Shown here in pieces: positions 56,204-64,000 of a stretch of 64,000 bases of DNA (the stretch's first letter is position 1; every line of letters starts with the position of its first letter). The translations under genes were made by a program, and so were the position numbers. Under the pieces are notes generated by a model, which saw only the letters and a list, made by a program, of their open reading frames with translations, was not told where the DNA came from and did not search any database. The stretch is from Acinetobacter gandensis (GTDB lineage: Bacteria; Pseudomonadota; Gammaproteobacteria; Pseudomonadales; Moraxellaceae), in assembly GCF_001678755.1 (NCBI RefSeq), contig NZ_LZDS01000012.1:1-64000 (forward strand), read 5' to 3'.

Positions 56204-56941
56204 TCAGCAAGCGGTTTTTCTTAACACATACTCTATTGCTTGGTTTAGTATTTGATTTCCTTGAATAAATTTACTTTTCGCACTTTTACGCAATTCATTT
56301 ACTGGTTGCACATGATTGCCTGTAAAAATTGCAACTTCTTCATCATTTTCTAAAAATAAATCGAGCACTTCAGGGGTTATTTCAGGGTGAAACTGAAAAC
56401 CCAACACATTACTTCCTATTTGATACATCTGATTACGACAAACATCATTTTCTGCAAGCAACACTGCTCCGCGTGGAATTTCAAACGTTTCGCTGTGCCA
56501 CTGCATGACTTTAAAGTTTTCAGGTAATTCAAAACATTCTAGAGGTACATTTGTCACTTTACGCACAGTCGTCCAACCCAATTCTTGTTGCGGATTACGA
56601 CTGACCGCCCCACCCAACGCATTGGCAATAAGCTGACCACCAAGGCACAAACCAATGGCAGGTTTACCGAGTGCCAAATAGCGTCTTAACCATCGTTTTT
56701 CAATTTTTAACCATGGAAAGTTTGCCTCATCATTGACACTCATGGTTCCTCCCATAATGATCAATAAATCCACATCCTCAACATGAGGGAGTGCTTCAAG
56801 ATCTAAGGTCTGATCTATAGGTAAGGCAAAAAATTCAGTTGCGCTAATTTGCGCATTTTGCTGTTTTAAAAAATCATGACAACTTCCGAACCCTTCACCA
56901 GCAATGTGCTGAAAATAATGTACTTTTAAATGCGACTTCAT
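56204..56941 (-). CDS. Type 1 glutamine amidotransferase
   Basis: A 245-residue class-I GATase similar to the amidotransferase part of GMP synthase. Nucleophile Cys in IGLCLGGQLIANALGG and catalytic His/Glu in GFQFHPEITPEV. No synthetase partner is encoded beside it, as in other stand-alone members, whose substrates are mostly unknown. ATG 56941 (AGG about 10 nt upstream) is preferred to the longer frame from 56995. Confidence 0.87.
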   Translation of the reverse strand: MKSHLKVHYFQHIAGEGFGSCHDFLKQQNAQISATEFFALPIDQTLDLEALPHVEDVDLLIIMGGTMSVNDEANFPWLKIEKRWLRRYLALGKPAIGLCLGGQLIANALGGAVSRNPQQELGWTTVRKVTNVPLECFELPENFKVMQWHSETFEIPRGAVLLAENDVCRNQMYQIGSNVLGFQFHPEITPEVLDLFLENDEEVAIFTGNHVQPVNELRKSAKSKFIQGNQILNQAIEYVLRKTAC

Positions 56942-57101
56942 GCGCTCAAACCTATTGTTGTTGCTCTGATTCAGGTTTTGCAAAAATGAAGCCAACTTTT
57001 GTTATAAAGTATCTCTTTATACAAATTCATCTTAAATCTGCGTATTTAAGACACATTCCAATACGATACACTGCTATGCAGCACTATTTTCGAGTTGAGC
57101 C

Positions 57102-58304
57102 GTGAAAAAAAATCCACAAACAGAATTAATTCATGCACCAAGAAAAGCCCCTCAATACGTTTCAACGGTTCAACCTCCCCTGTATCGCGCATCGACCATT
57201 ATTTTTGAAAATACCAATGCCCTATTTAATCGCCATTGGACCGATGACTATGACTATAGCTATGGTACGCATGGCACACCAACCACATTTACTTTAGGTG
57301 ATAACATTGCGCAAATTGAAGGTGGCCTACACCACTTACTTGCACCAAGTGGTCTGTCTGCAATTAACCTTGTCAATGCATGCTTTTTAAATCACGGTGA
57401 TGAAGTTTGGGTGGCAGACAATATCTATGGCCCAAACATGGAACATTTGCGCAATCTAGAAAAACGCTACGGTGTCATGGTTAAAGTTTACAACCCTATA
57501 GATGTTGATAGCTTCGCTCCAAGCAATAAGACAAAACTCATTTGGTTAGAAGCCGCAGGTTCGGTCACGCTTGAATTTCCAAATTTAGTTGGCTTGGTTA
57601 AAAAAGCGCAAGCGCACAATGTGTTGACTGCTTTAGATAATACTTGGGGTGCAGGTATTGCCTTTAATGCATTTGATTTTAGTACAGAGCACTTAAGTGT
57701 TGATATTACTGTGCATGCACTAACTAAATACCCAAGTGGTGGTGGCGATATTCTTATGGGCTCTGTTGTCACGCGAGATAAAAAGCTACATCATCAATTA
57801 TTCCGTGCCCATGCCATTCAAGGGATTAGTATTTCTGGCGACGATGCCGCTCAAGTACAACGCAGCCTTTCATCGATGCGTCTCCGCTATGAGCATCAAT
57901 CACGTAGTGCACTACAGCTACTTGATTGGCTGAAACAACAAAAGCAATTTGTACAAGTCTTACATCCTGCTGACGAACAATCCTCGGGTCACAACTATTG
58001 GAAAGAAATCTGCACAGAGCAACATAGTGCAGGTTTAGTCAGTGTGGTGTTTGATCCTAAATACACACTTGAAGATATTCGTACTTTCTGTGATGCATTA
58101 ACACTCTTTAAACTTGGCTTTAGTTGGGGTGGCCCAGTCAGTTTAGTCATGTTATATAACTTAAAAGAGATGCGTGTGCTTGAACATTCACATATCAAAA
58201 CAGGATTATTGGTTCGCTTCTGTATAGGACTAGAACATCCTGCAGATTTAATCCAAGATATAGAAAACGCACTACAACACTTAAATAAACAGCAATTCGA
58301 ATAA
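57102..58304 (+). CDS. metC: Cystathionine beta-lyase-like PLP enzyme
   Basis: A 400-residue Cys/Met-metabolism PLP enzyme. The PLP Lys lies in [17 protein letters not shown] near 207; ALDNTWGAG holds the Asp that contacts the pyridine nitrogen. The N-terminal [15 protein letters not shown] and the tail [17 protein letters not shown] are as in MetC, which splits cystathionine into homocysteine, pyruvate and ammonia. Other gamma-family activities are possible. Start codon is GTG. It is followed after 14 bp by the YjgR-like gene. Confidence 0.85.
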   Translation: MKKNPQTELIHAPRKAPQYVSTVQPPLYRASTIIFENTNALFNRHWTDDYDYSYGTHGTPTTFTLGDNIAQIEGGLHHLLAPSGLSAINLVNACFLNHGDEVWVADNIYGPNMEHLRNLEKRYGVMVKVYNPIDVDSFAPSNKTKLIWLEAAGSVTLEFPNLVGLVKKAQAHNVLTALDNTWGAGIAFNAFDFSTEHLSVDITVHALTKYPSGGGDILMGSVVTRDKKLHHQLFRAHAIQGISISGDDAAQVQRSLSSMRLRYEHQSRSALQLLDWLKQQKQFVQVLHPADEQSSGHNYWKEICTEQHSAGLVSVVFDPKYTLEDIRTFCDALTLFKLGFSWGGPVSLVMLYNLKEMRVLEHSHIKTGLLVRFCIGLEHPADLIQDIENALQHLNKQQFE

Positions 58305-58318
58305 TTACAGGACAATCT

Positions 58319-59902
58319 ATGGGTACACCAATTGTTATTGCGAAGAAAACGCAAGACACCACACAAGATGTGGTCTTACATTCACAATTTGCCAATCGTC
58401 ACGGCTTAATTGCCGGTGCAACAGGGACAGGTAAAACTGTCACCCTCAAAGTGTTGGCAGAAAATTTTTCTAGAATTGGCGTACCTGTATTTTTAGCTGA
58501 TGCCAAAGGCGATGTTTCCAGTCTAGCAAAAGCAGGTGAAAGTAACCCTAAATTTGATGCACGCATTCAAAGCTTGCATATTGATTCAATTCCATTTGCA
58601 GCTTCGCCAGTGGTGTTTTGGGATTTATTCGGAGAACAAGGTCATCCCATTCGTACCACAATATCTGAAATTGGCCCACTGCTATTGGCGCGTATTTTAA
58701 ATTTAAATGACACACAAGAAGGTGTGCTGTCAGCCGTCTTCCGCATTGCGGATGATCAAGGCATGTTATTACTGGATTTTAAAGACCTCAAAGCCATGAT
58801 CAGCTATGTATCTGAACATGCAGCTGAGTTTAAAAATGATTACGGTAATCTTTCACCTGCAAGTTTAGGGGCAATTCAACGTAATTTGCTTGCCCTAGCA
58901 GATCAAGGCGGTGACAAGTTCTTTGGTGAACCCGCGCTCGACATCATGGACTTTATCCAAACGGATGCTCAGGGCCGCGGCAATATTAATTTATTAGCTG
59001 CTGACAAATTAATGAACACACCAAAACTCTATGCGACTTTCTTACTTTGGATGCTGTCAGAGTTGTTTGAACAATTACCTGAAGTCGGTGATATGGACAA
59101 ACCTAAACTGGTGTTCTTCTTTGATGAAGCACATTTATTGTTTGATAACGCCAGCCCTGCATTGCAAGAAAAAATTGAGCAAGTGGTGCGTCTAATACGC
59201 TCTAAAGGCGTGGGTATTTATTTTGTCACGCAAAACCCGCTCGATTTGCCAGAAAGTGTTCTTGGTCAACTAGGTAACCGTGTACAACATGCCTTACGTG
59301 CTTTCACCCCTAAAGATCAAAAAGCTGTCAAAACTGCCGCAGATACTTTCCGTGCCAATCCTGAGTTTAAAGTCGATCAGGTGATTACGGAACTGGCTGT
59401 CGGTGAAGCGCTGATTAGCTGTCTAGATGAGCAAGGTACTCCACAAATTGTAGAACGTGCTTGGGTGATGCCACCCTACTCCTCATTTAGTCCAATCAGT
59501 GTCGATGAGCGTAAAACACTGATGGCAAGCAGCATTGTCTCGGGTGTATACGACACAGAAGCAGACCGTGAAAGTGCCTTTGAAAAATTACAAAACAAAG
59601 TACAACAACGCCAACAACAAGCAGCACAAGCCGAAGTCGATAAAGCGCAAGCAAAAGAACAAGAAGCTCTAGCCAAACAACAAGCCAAAGAAGCTGAGGC
59701 ACTCGCTAAACAGCAAGCACGAGAACAAGAACGTATTGCGCGCGAGCAACAAAAAGAAGCTGAGCGCTCTGCAAAGCAACGTGAAAAATTGATTCAGGAC
59801 ACCGTAGGCACATTTGCCAAAAGTGCAGCTCGCAGCCTCGGTGGCTCAACGGGTCAGAAAATTGTTCGTGGACTACTTGGCTCACTGTTTGGCAGAAAAT
59901 AA
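58319..59902 (+). CDS. yjgR: HerA-like ATPase, YjgR (DUF853) family
   Basis: A 527-residue predicted P-loop ATPase. Walker A GATGTGKT at 33-40, [13 protein letters not shown] follows as the conserved family block, and Walker B-like [12 protein letters not shown] near 263-274. From about 425 to 495 there is a long Lys/Gln/Glu/Ala coiled-coil tail. Biological role unknown. AGGA lies upstream of the ATG. Probably co-transcribed with the metC-like gene. Confidence 0.88.
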   Translation: MGTPIVIAKKTQDTTQDVVLHSQFANRHGLIAGATGTGKTVTLKVLAENFSRIGVPVFLADAKGDVSSLAKAGESNPKFDARIQSLHIDSIPFAASPVVFWDLFGEQGHPIRTTISEIGPLLLARILNLNDTQEGVLSAVFRIADDQGMLLLDFKDLKAMISYVSEHAAEFKNDYGNLSPASLGAIQRNLLALADQGGDKFFGEPALDIMDFIQTDAQGRGNINLLAADKLMNTPKLYATFLLWMLSELFEQLPEVGDMDKPKLVFFFDEAHLLFDNASPALQEKIEQVVRLIRSKGVGIYFVTQNPLDLPESVLGQLGNRVQHALRAFTPKDQKAVKTAADTFRANPEFKVDQVITELAVGEALISCLDEQGTPQIVERAWVMPPYSSFSPISVDERKTLMASSIVSGVYDTEADRESAFEKLQNKVQQRQQQAAQAEVDKAQAKEQEALAKQQAKEAEALAKQQAREQERIAREQQKEAERSAKQREKLIQDTVGTFAKSAARSLGGSTGQKIVRGLLGSLFGRK

Positions 59903-59940
59903 GACTTCGATAATTAACTCATTCGATTAAAGCAAACAGA

Positions 59941-59974
59941 ATTATGGGATATTTTAATATCCCATAATTTTTTT
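59941..59974 (+). terminator. Terminator after yjgR
   Basis: ATTATGGGATATT and its exact complement form a perfect stem with almost no loop, followed by 7 T, 39 bp after the stop. Stem formation needs opening of the central A/T pairs. Confidence 0.85.
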
Positions 59975-59991
59975 ATGGTTTTATTTAAAAC

Positions 59992-60008
59992 ATGTATTGT
60001 AAATACAT
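59992..60008 (+). promoter_or_regulatory. NsrR-type site 2 (upstream)
   Basis: ATGTATT-gta-AATACAT, a 7-3-7 dyad matching the core of site 1 except for one central base. Its centre lies 25 bp upstream of that of site 1. It contains the -35 element. Confidence 0.72.
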
Positions 60009-60025
60009 TTTATAAGATGTATTTT
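59997..60025 (+). promoter_or_regulatory. hmp promoter
   Basis: -35 TTGTAA (59997-60002), exact 17-nt spacer, -10 TATTTT (60020-60025). The -35 lies in the upstream dyad and the -10 in the downstream dyad, so binding of NsrR at either site would occlude RNA polymerase. Confidence 0.7.
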
Positions 60026-60040
60026 AAATACATCTTATAA
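60010..60040 (+). promoter_or_regulatory. NsrR-type operator, site 1
   Basis: A perfect 31-bp palindrome: arm TTATAAGATGTATTT, one central T, then its exact complement. The inner 23 bp (AAGATGTATTT arms) agree with the NsrR consensus known from enterobacteria (AAGATGYATTT arms). It lies 23 bp before the hmp start codon, with the nsrR gene directly downstream of hmp. Confidence 0.88.
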
Positions 60041-60063
60041 ATGATAGCCAAGAGAGATCAAAC

Positions 60064-61272
60064 ATGACTCCGCAGCAAATTGACCTTGTAAAAGCAACTG
60101 TTCCTGTCCTTCGTGAAAATGGTGTCGCACTTACAGGTTATTTTTATAACCGCATGTTAGGCAACAATCCTAATTTAAAAGAAACCTTTAATATGGGGCA
60201 TCAACGCAGTGGTGCTCAAGCCCAAGCTTTGGCGGGTGCTGTGTTGGCCTATGCAGAAAACATTGAAGATCCTTCTGTATTGCTTCCTGTGGTTGAGCTG
60301 ATTGCCCACAAACATGTCAGCTTGAATATTCAAGCACCTGACTACAACATTGTTGGTGAAAACCTCCTCCATTCGATTAGTGAAGTTTTAAGTATTTCAA
60401 TGGAAGATCCATTGATTGATGCTTGGGCTACAGCGTATGGTCAATTGGCTGATTTATTCATTAGCACTGAAAAAGCGATTTATGAGCAACATCAACAAAC
60501 CAAAGGGAGCTGGTTAGGCTGGCGCAACTTTAAAATTGCGAAAAAAGTGGTTGAAAGCGATGAAATCACTTCTTTCTATCTTGCCCCTGTGGACGGTGGT
60601 GATTTACCAAAATATGAAGCAGGTCAGTACATTTCAGTACGTGTATTTGTTGAGGAACTTGGTCTAAAACAACCTCGCCAATATACCCTTTCAACTAGCC
60701 CTCAAGCTGACTATTTACGTATCTCGGTCAAACGCGAAGATGAAAAAGGTGATTTGGCAGGAGGCTGGGTGTCAAATACCCTGCATGGTTTAGCCGAAGG
60801 TGCTGAAATTGAAGTATCTGCACCAACAGGTAACTTCTACCTGATTGACCCAAACAAACGCAATGTATTCATTAGTGGTGGTGTAGGCCTCACGCCAATG
60901 GTGGCGATGCTGAATCAGTTGGTGACTTTAGATATGCCAGAACCTGTGACTTTTGTACACGCCTGCCGCAGCAAACAAGTGCATGCCATGAAACAGCACA
61001 TTCATGACTTAAAGGCCAAATACCCACGCTTAAGTACCTTTACTGCGTACGAGTTCCCACATCAAAGCGATGTTTTAGGTCAAGATTATGATGCGAAGGG
61101 TCGCCTTGATTTGAGTACCATTGATAGCGCGATTCTACCAGTACAAGCAGACTACTACTTATGCGGCCCAATGCCATTTATGGCTGAACAACAAAAAGCC
61201 CTAATTGCCCGTGGTGTTCCTGCCGAAAATATTCACAGTGAAGCTTTTGGCACAGGTGGTGTTCATCACTAA
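60064..61272 (+). CDS. hmp: Flavohaemoglobin / nitric oxide dioxygenase
   Basis: A 402-residue cytoplasmic enzyme that oxidises NO to nitrate with O2 and NAD(P)H. The globin domain (1-140) has the proximal His in LIAHKHVSLNI (H85 region) and the distal Tyr in LTGYFYNRML. The FAD-binding RQYTLSTSP lies near 205 and the NAD-binding GGVGLTPM near 275-282. The end FGTGGVHH is conventional. Regulated by NsrR, judging from the two operators. Confidence 0.96.
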   Translation: MTPQQIDLVKATVPVLRENGVALTGYFYNRMLGNNPNLKETFNMGHQRSGAQAQALAGAVLAYAENIEDPSVLLPVVELIAHKHVSLNIQAPDYNIVGENLLHSISEVLSISMEDPLIDAWATAYGQLADLFISTEKAIYEQHQQTKGSWLGWRNFKIAKKVVESDEITSFYLAPVDGGDLPKYEAGQYISVRVFVEELGLKQPRQYTLSTSPQADYLRISVKREDEKGDLAGGWVSNTLHGLAEGAEIEVSAPTGNFYLIDPNKRNVFISGGVGLTPMVAMLNQLVTLDMPEPVTFVHACRSKQVHAMKQHIHDLKAKYPRLSTFTAYEFPHQSDVLGQDYDAKGRLDLSTIDSAILPVQADYYLCGPMPFMAEQQKALIARGVPAENIHSEAFGTGGVHH

Positions 61273-61361
61273 CCCATGTCATCGGCATAAAATAGAGAGG
61301 GTTAGTCAGGTTATGCTAGACTAGCCCTTTGTTTTTTTGCTTATCAACGATCAGTACCCTC

Positions 61362-61805
61362 ATGCAGCTCAATAAATTCACAGATTATGCTTTGCGGATT
61401 CTGCTGTATATTGCCCGCCCACGCGAGCAACCGTACAACATTGCAGAAATAGCAGAAGATTTACAGGTCTCGCGTAATCACTTAGTGAAAATCGTTCATT
61501 TTATGGCGAAACACGAGTGGCTGATTACCACACGCGGGAAAGGTGGCGGCCTGCGACTCAACCCGCAAGTCCTAGACATGCGACTCGGACAAATTGTACG
61601 CATATTGCAGGGTGATCAACAAATTGTTGAGTGTAACGAACCCCCATGCGTATTACGTAATCAGTGTGGCTTAAAAGGTATTCTTGATCAGGCTTTGGAG
61701 CAATTTTATCAACGCTTAGATCAGCACACACTTGCCGATGTGATCCAACCCACAGGTCAATCTAAATTTACCACTCATTCCCCTATCCAAATGATTAATC
61801 TGTAA
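61362..61805 (+). CDS. nsrR: Rrf2-family NO-sensing repressor NsrR
   Basis: A 147-residue iron-sulfur repressor. The N-terminal winged helix (MQLNKFTDYALRILLYIA, then LQVSRNHLVKIVHFMAK) binds DNA; cluster ligands C91, C96 and C102 have exactly the NsrR spacing C-x4-C-x5-C. RGKGGGLRL is the wing. ATG 61362 is chosen because it gives the standard family start; a frame 11 codons longer is unlikely. It follows hmp by 89 bp with no terminator seen, so hmp read-through may feed nsrR and give autoregulation. Confidence 0.93.
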   Translation: MQLNKFTDYALRILLYIARPREQPYNIAEIAEDLQVSRNHLVKIVHFMAKHEWLITTRGKGGGLRLNPQVLDMRLGQIVRILQGDQQIVECNEPPCVLRNQCGLKGILDQALEQFYQRLDQHTLADVIQPTGQSKFTTHSPIQMINL

Positions 61806-61851
61806 TTCTAGATTATCCACGACAAAATTCGCTTGCCTGCCCGACTTCCTT

Positions 61852-61857
61852 TATAAT
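61852..61857 (+). promoter_or_regulatory. Candidate engB -10 element
   Basis: A consensus TATAAT 33 bp before the engB ATG. A -35 at TTCGCT (18-nt spacer) is weak; the nearer TTGCCT is at only 13 nt. Confidence 0.45.
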
Positions 61858-61890
61858 ACGTGCTTGTAAATTAGTTATTGAAGTTGGGTT

Positions 61891-62775
61891 ATGCATCAGC
61901 ACAGAGGAAAATCACGAAACAGTAAAACGGCCAATGCGCCAAAGCAAAAGATTACTTATGAAAAGAAAGTAGATTCTGCTGTTACTGAATATGCTGTTCG
62001 CTCACTCAACTGGTTACGCAAAGCCGAATTCCTCATGAGTGCGCCAAAACTAAATCTTTGTGTGGAAGATACAGGTTATGAAATTGCCTTTGCTGGCCGC
62101 TCAAACGCAGGCAAATCAAGTGCAATTAATGCACTAACTAATCAAAAACAGTTGGCTCGTGCATCTAAAAAACCAGGTCGCACGCAAATGATTAACTTCT
62201 TCAGCTTAGGTAATCCTGACCAGCGTTTGGTGGATTTACCTGGTTATGGCTATGCTGCTGTACCTGAAGCAATGAAAATCGTTTGGCAAAAAGAACTCGA
62301 AAACTATTTAATTCACCGTCAAAGCTTGCAAGGTCTTGTGCTTTTGATGGATATTCGCCATCCGCTGCAACACTTTGACGTGATGATGTTGGAATGGGCT
62401 TATTCACGTAAATTATTCGTGCATGTGCTATTAACCAAGTCCGACAAACTGAATCGTGGCCCTGCATCGAAAGCACTACAAGAAGTTAAAGCTGAATTGA
62501 AAAAAATGAAGCTGAGCTTCTCTATTCAGTTGTTCTCATCGTTAAATAAAGAAGGCCTACAAGAATTAGCCAGTGTCATGGCTGGTCGTCTTAACTTTAC
62601 ACTTGAGCAGTCTACTGAATTTGATCTCGACAGCATTCCTGAAGCTTCTGAAGATGATATTGAAGACGGCTTAGATGACAGTGTAGATCATGATGATTTA
62701 GCAGACATTAATGAGGTAGAAGTTGATGCTGCCACGCAAGATCATTCAACAGAACAACAGCCCAAAGCTGACTAA
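61891..62775 (+). CDS. engB: Ribosome biogenesis GTPase EngB (YihA)
   Basis: A 294-residue GTPase needed for 50S subunit assembly. G1 GRSNAGKSS is at 69-77, G3 DLPGYGYAAV, G4 TKSDK. Compared with about 210 residues in E. coli it has a Lys-rich N-terminal extension of about 25 residues and an acidic C-terminal tail of about 50 (DSIPEASEDDIEDGLDDSVD and on). Start at ATG 61891. Confidence 0.94.
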   Translation: MHQHRGKSRNSKTANAPKQKITYEKKVDSAVTEYAVRSLNWLRKAEFLMSAPKLNLCVEDTGYEIAFAGRSNAGKSSAINALTNQKQLARASKKPGRTQMINFFSLGNPDQRLVDLPGYGYAAVPEAMKIVWQKELENYLIHRQSLQGLVLLMDIRHPLQHFDVMMLEWAYSRKLFVHVLLTKSDKLNRGPASKALQEVKAELKKMKLSFSIQLFSSLNKEGLQELASVMAGRLNFTLEQSTEFDLDSIPEASEDDIEDGLDDSVDHDDLADINEVEVDAATQDHSTEQQPKAD

Positions 62776-62805
62776 ATAAACCATCAAACTCACTGATTGG
62801 ATTGA

Positions 62806-62816
62806 TTGTCTGACAA
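62806..62816. repeat. TTGTCTGACAA dyad
   Basis: The same 11-bp dyad as in 37602-37614, here 30 bp after the engB stop. It is followed by a 12-bp palindrome CATCATATGATG (62821-62832). Confidence 0.5.
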
Positions 62817-62843
62817 AATCCATCATATGATGATAATGAAATG

Positions 62844-62878
62844 TCCTGTATTGCTAATCACAATGCAGGATTTTTTTT
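62844..62878 (+). terminator. engB terminator
   Basis: TCCTGTATTG-ctaatca-CAATGCAGGA stem (one mismatch) followed by 8 T, 68 bp after the stop. Confidence 0.88.
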
Positions 62879-62931
62879 GGATACTGAACTTATTGGATGT
62901 GTACGACATCACATAAAAATAAGGACAGCCC

Positions 62932-63876
62932 ATGAAATTACTCTCCCGCCTTAGAAATTCAAAAATAGGCTCATCAATTGAATATAAAATTAAGCCACGT
63001 AAAGTGAAGTTTGAATGGCAGGACACGCAAGTCGATTGGGTTCCCAATCAACCTTTCGTTAGCTACTTCATTAATGAAATTAATATGATCTTACCTGCGG
63101 GCGAGTTTTGGTTCTGCCGTCTTTACAACAAAGTCCTTCCACAAATTACTGACCAAAAATTAAAAGATGATGTTTAAGCATTCATTCGCCAAGAAGCCAT
63201 GCACGCTCAAGCACATAATTCGGCAAATAAAGAATATTTATCCCAGCGCAATATCAGCATTCAACGCAACTTAGATGTGATGGATTTTCTCTTTGGAAAA
63301 TTACTGGCCGATCAGCCTTTAGGTTTCAATGTGCCAAAAGCGCTTGATCATCAATGGGATCTTTTCCGCCTCGGCATTGTGGCAACCGTTGAACACATGA
63401 CTTGTGTCTTGGGTAAATATGCCCTTTACAATAAAGAATGGGAACGTTTGGGCGCAGATGCCAACATGCTCGATTTAGTGAAATGGCATGGTGCCGAAGA
63501 AATTGAACATCGTACAGTTGCATTCGATTTATATCGTCATCTCGGCGGTGGTTATATTTCACGTTATTATCAAAGTGTGATTGTGATTGCAGCAGTACTT
63601 GGTCTATGGGTCGATGGCGCAGCACATATCATGAAACAAGACCCACGCTATGCGTCTATTCAACCTGCTGCATATAAACCTTGGATTTGGCGTGAATGGG
63701 CGCGTATTGCACAAAAAGACAATCGCCTACTCCCACATCCATTTTGGTTGGTTTCACAACAATTGGGCTATTTAATGCCTTGGTATGATCCGGTACATGA
63801 GGCTAAAACTGAAGATGCAATTGCCTATCTAGATCAATCGCCTGCGGCAAAACGCGCAACGCTTAAAGTGGCCTAG
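62932..63876 (+). pseudogene. Metal-dependent hydrolase, broken by an in-frame TAA
   Basis: One reading frame of 315 codons is interrupted by TAA at 63175-63177, after KLKDDV. The frame then continues AFIRQEAMHAQAH, ATVEHMT and WHGAEEIEHRTVAFDLYRH, the conserved carboxylate/His blocks of the PF10118-type ferritin-like metal-dependent hydrolase family. The upstream part would be an 81-residue fragment without metal ligands. ATG 63199 could start a 225-residue fragment lacking the RQEA block. A CAA or GAA to TAA change is the simplest explanation. Confidence 0.85.
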
Positions 63877-63902
63877 ACTTAAACTAAAAATTTCCACCGA
63901 TC

Positions 63903-63931
63903 AAAGCAGGAGTTCACTCCTGCTTTTTTTT
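63903..63931 (+). terminator. Terminator after the hydrolase pseudogene
   Basis: AGCAGGAG-ttca-CTCCTGCT stem followed by 8 T, 27 bp after the stop. The last 69 bp of the window show nothing further. Confidence 0.92.
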
Positions 63932-64000
63932 AAGTGAGTTAATACGACCAAACTTGATACATTTTTTTGTTTGTCTATCTACGAAAAGGTTTAAGCTTAT

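Noticed and set aside
63199..63876. Separate 225-aa gene starting at ATG 63199
   Set aside because: It is in frame with the upstream fragment and starts inside a conserved family block, so it is the second half of one broken gene.

Overview
The window looks like a chromosomal segment of an Acinetobacter-type gammaproteobacterium (Moraxellaceae). The basis is gene content and order, the A+T-rich coding style, an AlmA-type long-chain flavin monooxygenase, the miaB-phoH-ybeY and rnr-tRNA neighbourhoods and many Moraxellaceae-style hypothetical proteins. The species cannot be fixed from the sequence alone. Most of the window is core genome. There is no CRISPR array, prophage or large island; the only complete mobile element is one IS1-family insertion.

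Layout. 1-310: 5' end of a 16S rRNA gene (minus strand) with its leader and a strong P1 promoter. 0.5-9.3 kb: phospholipid synthesis (pssA), rRNA methylation (rlmJ), a 2OG-Fe(II) oxygenase, two tandem DUF2789-like genes, malate dehydrogenase, an RNase T2-fold protein without its catalytic residues, and a soluble lytic transglycosylase. 9.6-12.7 kb: the tRNA/ribosome maturation operon miaB-phoH-ybeY. 12.8-25.4 kb: TonB-like protein, DUF3108 protein, xpt split by an 802-bp IS1-family element with an 8-bp target duplication, wrbA, YihY, an AraC/DMT pair, a Sel1 lipoprotein, an FAH-family enzyme and several envelope proteins. 25.5-26.5 kb: three tRNA-Arg(ACG) and one tRNA-Ser(GCT), with a 580-bp insert between Arg copies. 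26.8-33 kb: RNase R, oligopeptidase A, YheV and a second DMT transporter. 33-38.4 kb: a fused TRAP-type permease, a rhombosortase-like protease behind a lipoprotein gene, a 33-aa membrane protein with its own terminator, and ygfX-like/sdhE. 38.5-42.2 kb: acyl-CoA dehydrogenase, alpha/beta hydrolase and almA.

42.4-56.1 kb is the S10-spc-alpha ribosomal protein cluster, all on the minus strand and transcribed from rpsJ to rplQ (28 genes including secY, rpoA and the short rpmJ and rpmD). It has a clear promoter and three structured leader/spacer regions. 56.2-63.9 kb holds a glutamine amidotransferase, a cystathionine beta-lyase-like enzyme, a YjgR-type ATPase, and an NO-response module. In that module flavohaemoglobin hmp has a promoter covered by two NsrR-type dyads, and nsrR follows directly. 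The window ends with engB and a metal-dependent hydrolase gene broken by one in-frame TAA.

The most unusual items are the RNase T2 pseudoenzyme, the lipoprotein-rhombosortase pair beside a TRAP permease with a large periplasmic insert and no binding protein, the 33-aa membrane protein unit, the recurrent TTGTCTRACAA dyads, the long stem-loop between rpsQ and rplN, and the two recent gene losses (xpt and the hydrolase). No clearly new multi-gene system such as a defence locus was found.
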